From: Mermis nigrescens
Taxonomy: Eukaryota > Nematoda > Enoplea > Mermithida > Mermithidae
Assembly (NCBI GenBank): GCA_036768485.1
Contig: JAVLUZ010000154.1
Location: 25,657,637-25,721,636 of the forward strand
Reading direction: 5' to 3'
DNA: 64,000 bases
Part shown: one piece after another, positions 12,601-21,700 of the stretch
Layout of the letters: each line of letters opens with the position of its first letter
Numbering within the stretch: position 1 is the stretch's first letter
Notes under the pieces: model-generated
Told to the model about the DNA's origin: nothing
Databases searched by the model: none
Seen by the model: only the letters and a program-made list of their open reading frames with translations
Program-made: the position numbers and the translations under genes

Positions 12601-15600
12601 TTAATCGAAAAATAAAAGGCCCGCTTTTCCCATTCCCGAAAGAAAGTCCGCCTGGCTACCACTTCTCCACGCAAAAGTCGCGACGTGCATTTATGGGCCA
12701 ATCAGAGCGAAATGGCCCGCCTGCCATTTCTGCCAAAAATTTTACGGACACAATATGTTCGAAAATTCAAAATGATATAAAATTATTCAAATTATACACA
12801 ATTTAGGGTAGAAATAAATAATCCCGTTCTCAAAACACGAATGCTGAAATTTGAATTTTTATTTCGAATTCTAAAGACTGATCCCGACGAATTTAATTCA
12901 ATTTTCTCAACTAATTCATTGAATAAGAACGAATAGATCTGATTCCACTCGTAGAGTTACCGCCACCCAAATAAGCAGGTACCCTCAGGCAGGGGCGAGA
13001 TTTAGGGTCAGGTTGGGCGGGGGAGCCGCCCCCCCCCATTGGCCCAAAATAGTGCGCAAAATTAAGGATTTTTGAAAATGCGATTTTTAGCGATTTTTGG
13101 CGTTAAAACGAGCTAATTTTTCCGCCAAAGATCAAGGGTTCCGCCCCCTCCCCCAGCCCGTGGGGGATACCGCCCCCCTTTACGAAAATCCTGGATCCGC
13201 CACTGCCGCTCATGGGCAGGCTTACGCTCACTCTTTCAAATATTGATGCCATCCTACATATGCACGCCATGTATACATACATGTAACAGGGGGATAGGTG
13301 AATCCCCCACGCAAAGTCAGACGTCCCCCCAACCCCACCCACCCCCCCCCAAAGCAGAAAATTTTTGACCCCCCCCCCCGATTTTTGGAAAAATTGAATT
13401 TTTTTGGCCGTTTTTGGCCAAAACATTGGAGATCATTCCCCCCCCCTGAAATGGCCGGGAGCCCACCAATTTCGAGCCGTTACATGTATGCACATATAAA
13501 TCATTCTGACCTAATATTCTTAATCAAAACGGGCATAAAAATTTCTGGAAAGCCCGCTGAAAGGAATCAAAGCCCAAAAATGCCGATTATTTTCACCCTA
13601 TCCCCCAAAATGCAAGCTATGTAAGATTACGCGTACATAACAGCTTTCACACACTGCAATCAACCATTAGAAGACTTTAAAAATGTAATTTCGATTGAAA
13701 TAAAAAATTTAATGAAAAAGCAGAAAAAACGAAAAATTGATGCCCTCAGATGACAAATTAACTTCGTGAAAATGAATGAGAAATAATCAAAATCGAAAAT
13801 AACGACGATATACGAGAACAATCGAAAAATTTCGCTTAAAATAAAGAGAAAAATCAGCGTAAAAGTCTCAGCACTCGATGAGAATTTAAAATCAATCACT
13901 TTACACCCAAAAAGTTATGTAATAAACCTTATTATACCGTTCAGCTCTTCGTTTTGCACCCTCTGCAGTTCCCTAAATTGATCCGGATACGTGTCCATCC
14001 AGTTCCAAACGGCCTAAAGTGAATTGACCTCATTGTATGTGATTATTCATTCATTTGTTTACTAATTTATTTACTTATTTATTTTTCTGATTGATTATTT
14101 TTGTATTCAATTACTCATTTATGTATTTGCGTCTTCATTTATTATTTTGTTTATTTACATATTATTTATTAATTTATTTATTTATTTATTTATTTATTTG
14201 CTTGTTTGTTTATTTATTCATTTACTTATTTATTCATTTATTTACTTGTTTGTTTGATTATTTATTCAGTTATTTTTGTATCTATTCATATTTTTGTTTA
14301 CTTATTGGTTTATAAATTCATTTATTATTTTGTTTATTCACATATTATTTATTTACTTATTTATTCATTCATTTATTTATTTATTTATTTATTTGCTTGT
14401 TTGTTTATTAATTCATTTACTTATTTATTCATTTATTTACTTGTTTGTTTGATTATTTATTTATTTATTTTTGTATCTATTCATTTGTTTGTTTACTTAT
14501 GTCTTGGTTTGTATATTCATTAATTTATTTACGTTTATTATTTATTTATCTATTTTTCTATTTATTCACTAAACTATTCATTTATTTACTTGTTTATTTA
14601 ACTATTTAATAATTACTTGCTTATAATTGAATTGTTTATTTATTCATTTATTATTATTTGTTTGCCCACATACATATGTATTTATTTATCTGCATGCATG
14701 TTTGTTTATTTATTTATTCATTGATATATTTGTTTATTTATTTATTTATTCATTAATGTATTTGTTTATTTATTTATTCATTGATGTATTTGTTCATTTA
14801 TTAATCTATTCTTTTTTGTACTTTCCCGTAGACATTTGCATATTTATTATTCGTCGAGGGCGCAGTGTAAATAAAACAATGAAGATATGTAAAGTAGGTA
14901 AATTAATTAGAAAAACAGTTATTTTTGTATCTTTTATTTTTTATTTATTTTTTATTTTTTATTCCTGTTATATTTACCTTCTCCAAGCTAAGCACCAAAA
15001 CGATGTTGGTTTCCTTCTTGAACGGCTTATGGAAGCAAATTTCTAAAGCGAAAAGAATGCTGTTGAAAAAACTTAAATTTTGACCATTTCGTGTAAGAAA
15101 AATGCGAAAATCGATCGACCTCTCAACAATTTAATCAAAGCGTTCAAATCTAAATGAATATGCTGCATTAGTTCGATATCCGCCAAATCGTACGAATTAT
15201 TGACCGAATTTTCGGACGTCATATCGTTCGATATACTCTTTAATCTAAATTATACCCCATCAAATTATTTACACGTTTCAAAATATTAATTTATAATATA
15301 TTATACAGTATCCCCCTGTTAAAAAATGAGCAAACGAATTAGGTTAGCCGCCTTGGTCAATAATAACAAAATTAAATTAAATCAATAATAACAAAATTAA
15401 ATTAAATCAATAAATAAATAAATTTCAAATTAATAATAATACTAAATAAATTTCAAATTAATAATTAATATGTAATAATCGATAATGACAAAATTAAATT
15501 AAATTAAATTGATGTAATAATACAAAATTAAATTAAATCAATAATAACAAAATTAAATTAAAATTAATAAATAAATTTAAATTTAATAATAATAAATAAA

Positions 15601-18600
15601 TTTTAAATTAATAATTAATATGTAATAATCGATAATGACAAAATTAAATTAAATTAATATAATAATAACAAAATTAAATTAAATCAATAATAACAAAATT
15701 AAATTAAATTAATGAATAAATAAATTTTAAATTAATAATAATAATAAATAAATTTTAAATTAATAAATAATAATAATCAATAATAACAAAATTAAATTAA
15801 ATTAAATTAATATAATAATAGCAAAATTAAATTAAATCAATAATAACAAAATTAAATTAAATTAATAAATAAATAAGTAAATTAATTACGATTTTTTAAT
15901 AATTCTGCCACCAAATCGATCCTTCACCATCAAATGCATAATATGTACATACAAATATTTCCGCGAATAAAAAAGTACCTAAACAACTGGCATCGGACTA
16001 ATTTCCATAAAAAGTAAATACAGGACGCCCAAAAAATCCGCCCACCCTTTTTAAATAAGTTCACCCAGCGCTTTACTTAGGGCCTTATTTTTTGTTTTTT
16101 TTATTCTTATTTTTTTTGTTTATTTTATTTTTTTTTGTTTATTTTTTTGTTTATTTCATTTATTTCTTATTTTTTTGTTTATTTTATTTTTTTTTGTTTA
16201 TTTCTTTATTTATTTCATTTATTTCTTTTTTTTGTTCATTTCTACTTCAGCCATATTCAGTATTGCGTAAACTTCCGGTAGTCATCTTGATTTTGCACCA
16301 AAATCGGCAAAATAGCCGAATTTTCAACAATAGCGTAAAAATATTAAAAATTTTTATTGAAAAAAAGATAATTGCCCCGAAAATGGATAAAAATAATATA
16401 TCGTTAACAGTGTAAAGAACTATTTCTGGAATGCAGATTCAGTTAAGAAGTGAAAAATTCTTAAGTCTAATAAGGACTAAAAACAATTTTGTTAATTCAA
16501 GTGCATTTTATCATAAATATTTCCATAATTCTTAAATTCTTGAATTTTTAATCCCCTTCATACGTTTATTGCTTAATTTAATTGACGTTGTTACAAGTGA
16601 CATATAGTACCGAACTTCCTTCATTTTAAAAAATTTTCATGCCTCCAAATTTGTATCAGGAGCGTCTGTTACGCGCCATGCATACTTCTATCGATTTTTA
16701 TAATTTTTGATCAAAAAATTATTATATGGAAAAAAATTTTTTTTAATTGAATCCGTTCAGCGGATTTAGTTAAAAAAATTGGTCACTACATGCACAGCAT
16801 GGAAATTCTGGGGAGTGGTGAAATTATAAAGTGCCTTTTTGGGTCCAAAAATGGTACAAGGTACGCGTCAGAAACAGTTGTCCAATGTTTCTGACGATGC
16901 TCCATCTTTTTAGAGCATGGAAATATAAAAAATATAGGAAAAAATCAAAAAAGTCGGAACAGATTGAACGAAATATAGTCCAAACATGAGTATAATGGCG
17001 CGAAGCGCCTAATATTCGACACTTTTGAGCCAATAGATAGCTAAATAGGCTTAAAAACCATCTTTTTCTACAAATTTTTAAAAAATTTTTAAAAAACTTT
17101 CAAAAAATCGTCGATTCTGGGGGTGAAAAGTTTTTGCGGGGGGTGAAAATTTTTCTGGGGGCGGATGTATAGTCACTAATCTACATAATTTTTGGCCAAA
17201 ACTTGGCATTTCGCCAATTTTTAAATTAATAATATATTCTTTCTATCGTAATTCCGTGTCCATACATCACAGCAGCAAATTTAATGCTGCAAAGCCTAGA
17301 TATATAAAAGCGCGATAAATATATTATTAATGAATGAAAAAACATCAGACTGAAATATAATTTTAATTTTTTAAAAATGATATCAAAATATTTATAAAAT
17401 TAATCAGCAATTAATTCGAATAAGTGACAAAAAAATCTTAAATCTAATTAGCCTGAAATTTATATTCGAAGAACCTAATTTCGAAAATTCAATTTCTATG
17501 CGATGTTCATTCGAGTTAACAGAAGTGCCTAATTTTTTCTCGCTCGTTTCCGATAAATAACGGAAGAATACGTGAAACAAAAAAAGAAAAACAAAAAAAC
17601 AAAAAACAAAAACAAAAAACAAAAACAAAAAAAAACAAAAAACCAAAAACAAAAAACAAAAAAGAAAAACAAAAAAACAAAAACAAAAAAAGAAAACAAA
17701 AAAAGAAAAACAAAAAAGAAAAAATAAAAAGTAATTTTAAATATTTATTCATTGATAAAAGTGTAAATTATTGACTAACTTGTACGTAATTTTACTGAAC
17801 ACCGTATTGAAGCTGGCTATACTTAATCCGTACACGACCTTAGAAGCCCTATCCTTCAATTGAATCGACTGATTACTGTCGTTTGGTTGTTGCAAGAACT
17901 GAAGTGTAAACCCGTTCAATTTTATAGAATGTAATCATAAATTTACATTTTCTATCGGTACTTATAGTAAATTAATAAATAAATTAATTAATTAAACAAT
18001 GAATTTATATATTTTATATTATAAATTGAAAATAGGATAAAAAAGCTGTAGGGAAGTATTTATATAATTTGAAGTGAATAATTTACCAAAAATGTAAAGG
18101 AATAACCAAATTAAATAACGGTATGAATTCTTTTAATTTATCTCAAATAAATAAATAGTAATTAAGCCGAATAAATAATAAAAATAATTACCTACTCCGC
18201 TTTTTAATTGAAAAAATTTGAAAATTACTGTAATTTAATTATCAATTACATAAAAGCAGTGTTAATGACGGACTATGATTGTTTTTGAAAAATTTCACGA
18301 GTCAGCAGATACGACATATTCTGCGAAATAATCGTAATATATGTGTACAGTCGAACCTGACACATTTCTTGCAAGATTAGCTTCACATTTGATGCCTCGT
18401 CAATTCTGCTTGAACTATCTTTTGGCTAAATGATCGAATTAATTAATGTGTATCAAGTTCTTCAGTATTAAGAAATAAAAGCCGAGTTCACTTATATGTG
18501 ATGCGCGAAGCAAGATAAAAACGGTTTAAAATATGACATAAGTTATAGGATAATTTATTATTTATTATATTTGGATTATATAAATGACATATTTACATTC

Positions 18601-18636
18601 TACTCCACTAGTCATCATTATTATTATTATTATCAC

Positions 18637-18727
<91 letters not shown>

Positions 18728-21700
18728 TAAAATTCAAAAATTGAATTTGATTAATTTCTCGATTTTAAGCATCTTAGAAAAATAATATAATAAAAAATTG
18801 GGTCAAAAAATGGGTCACAAAAATGAAATGAAAAATTATAAAAATAAAAACCTCTAATCAACTGTAATCTATGCAAATGCTTTAAAATGCAGTCCGCGGC
18901 CGTTTAAAACGCGAATCATCTATTCTAATGCTAAAAAATGCGAAAATAAAAAGATGCAAACGGTTTACACTGCAGCAAGGGGTTGTTGAAAGTACAGATC
19001 ATTCATTATAATGTTTATAAACGGTGTAAACCAGTGTAAATAGTATACATTAGAGTAAATCCTTGATAAGAATAGACATCAATAATTATTAAGCTTACAT
19101 TTGGATCGCAAAATGAATAGAAAATCAGGATTAAGCTGTAAAAACTAGGGGACTAAATTACAAATAAATCACTTACTCCAACAAGACATTGTTCAAGCGT
19201 GTCTAATATTATGCATTGCGAATCAAACAGGTCCTGTTCCGAACAAGTGCGCTGAAAAAAAAACATAAAAATTCGGCTGAAAGAAAAAAGCACACAAAGA
19301 CCAAAACTACCTGATAAATAAGAAAACAAATAAGTAAATAAGTCAGATAATAAATTAGTCAGATGATTAACAAATTAATTAAGCAAGGCGTCTACATATA
19401 TTAGGCTTCTAATCGATCAATTAAAATTTCGAAATTTAATTTCAGTGCAGCTTCACGCGATTGTGATCAATATTTTGATATATTTTTCGTCAGAAAACTG
19501 TAAAAAAGAAGTAAATAAAAGATTAAACGATTTGTTTCCATTTTCAGTCCATACCTATCTATAAAAGCTAGGAGGGATTGTTTTAGAATTTATTGATTTC
19601 GGGTCAAAATCGGCCAGAATGCGTGCAAAAGAACCAAAAAGCTTAAAGAAGACACCAAAGTAATATGAAAGCATCGAATTTTGTTCCGAAAAGCAGCTCA
19701 ATTTTCCATAAGATTGTGACGCACTGCTTTTTCTGTACGAGCCTCTTTGCTCATGTACAAAGATCTCCGGAAAAGTCTTTGTACGAGCAAAAATTTTTGT
19801 ACATTTAACGTATAGATATGATATTTAAGGTACACATTTTACATACTACTAGATTGTTATCTGTGACCCGCACGCTTCGCAAAAGTAACTTTGTCCTAAA
19901 TTCAGCTGGTTATATTAGTTCGGCCCGAAACGGCAAAATTTTTATGAGTCTTAAATTGAAATTAAACAAAAAATTCGACTCAGTAAGTAAAAAAAATTGT
20001 GTTACACAATTATAAATAATAAAGCGATTGCAATGTGCTGAGTGAATCTCATAATAGACACCAATTTGCTTTTGAATTTAATGCAACGCAAGGATAAAAG
20101 AGTCAATTTTATATCCAAAAGGCAGAAAACAGTGAAAAGTTGTTTAATAGTTCTTTTTTCTGCATGAAATCTTTATAAAACAGTAGAAATAGATTAAAAG
20201 ATGCTTAAATCTGTACAAAGATGCTTAAAGATCGATTTTGGAGTGTTTAATGCCAGCGCTTGGGGCTAAATACAATGTAATTATGTTATTCGGCGCGAAG
20301 CGCCTAAAACTTTTGAAATTTCGCTAAAAAATACTCGAAAGAAGTGTTAAAATTACTATCACTTTGCCCCAAAAAGTCTTTGTACATTGTACGAAGATGG
20401 CTCCGAAAATCTTTGTACGAGTCTCAAAATCTTTGTCTCGTACAAAAAAAACAGTGTTGTGACGGCAATTTCAAAAAACGGCAAAAGCATCCAGTTATTA
20501 CCATAAAATTAATGTATAGAAAAACTAAATTTTCCGGATAATGGATCAGGGTAAAATTCCCACTTTTTGTACCGTTTTTATGCTTAGATTTGCTATACAG
20601 CTTCGTTCTCACCATAGAATTCACCGTCTGCAACGTTTTTACCAACCCGCTGACTACCATGGAAAATTTTTGCTTCGATACGTTCACTAAGCATGCTTGG
20701 CTATGCTCCACTAGCAATTTCGATTGATTAGTCAGCGGACCGGTTTTGACGGGCAACTAAAACGCGCCAGAGAATGAGTCGCTATGCTACCATGTATAAG
20801 ATCTTTGAAAGATTCCGCCATATTGGAATTTTTCATAATAATTTGAAAAATTTGAAAAAATTTTAAAATTTCAAAAATTTCAAAGAATTTAAAAATTTTG
20901 CCAAACAGAACAACGAATTTCACCGTATTCGAATTATATTTCACCATATTCGGCCATTTCACCATGTTTAACCACACTTAAACGCATCTTCGCCCCCGAA
21001 AAAGTTGTCACCCTCTCACCCCATAGAAATTTTTTCAATTATCCAGAATTTGCTCGCAATTTTCGAAAATTCCAAAAAATTGCAGAAAAGGAAAAGGTGC
21101 TATTCTAAGCGTTTTAGCTATATATCTGTTTGCTCAGAAGTGTCAAATTTTCGGCGCTTCGCGCCGTAGACTAACTTTCTGGCTATATTTTGCTCAATTT
21201 AATCGAATTTTCTAACATGTTTTTCGAAATTTAATGTTTTTACGCTCTGGGAAGATAGGGCATCATCAGAAATGCCGGAAAATAATGTTTTTGACGCGTT
21301 TCCGCCTTTTTTAAGCTAAAAAGGGCACCTTAAAATTTTACAATCCTACGCCAGAATTACGGTATTGCGCATGTCTGACGGAAGGTATAGCCAAACGTGA
21401 TCATTGATCAGAGTGATTAGAACTCAAAAGGTATATGATTTTCCAACAAAATTAATGATATAGCGCAATTGAGGAACCTGGCATCATACATGCACATCGA
21501 GGGGTAGAGGGTATTACATCCCGCTTGAAAGTCAACCAGACAGGTACTGCCCGGCGATCTTGAGCTGACAGAACATTTTTCGCATCATTTTTGAGGTAAA
21601 AAGCAATGAAAATGTCAAAAAATTTTTCATGTAACAGGGAGAATGGAAAACCCCGCCCACCCAATGTTGGCTGTCCCCTTCCCCCTCTATCCCCCAGACC

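Noticed and set aside
14091..15046. Leu/Phe/Ile/Tyr-rich ORFs resembling membrane proteins
   Set aside because: Products of the TTTA array in NF1 intron 7; the last one crosses NF1 exon 7 on the wrong strand.
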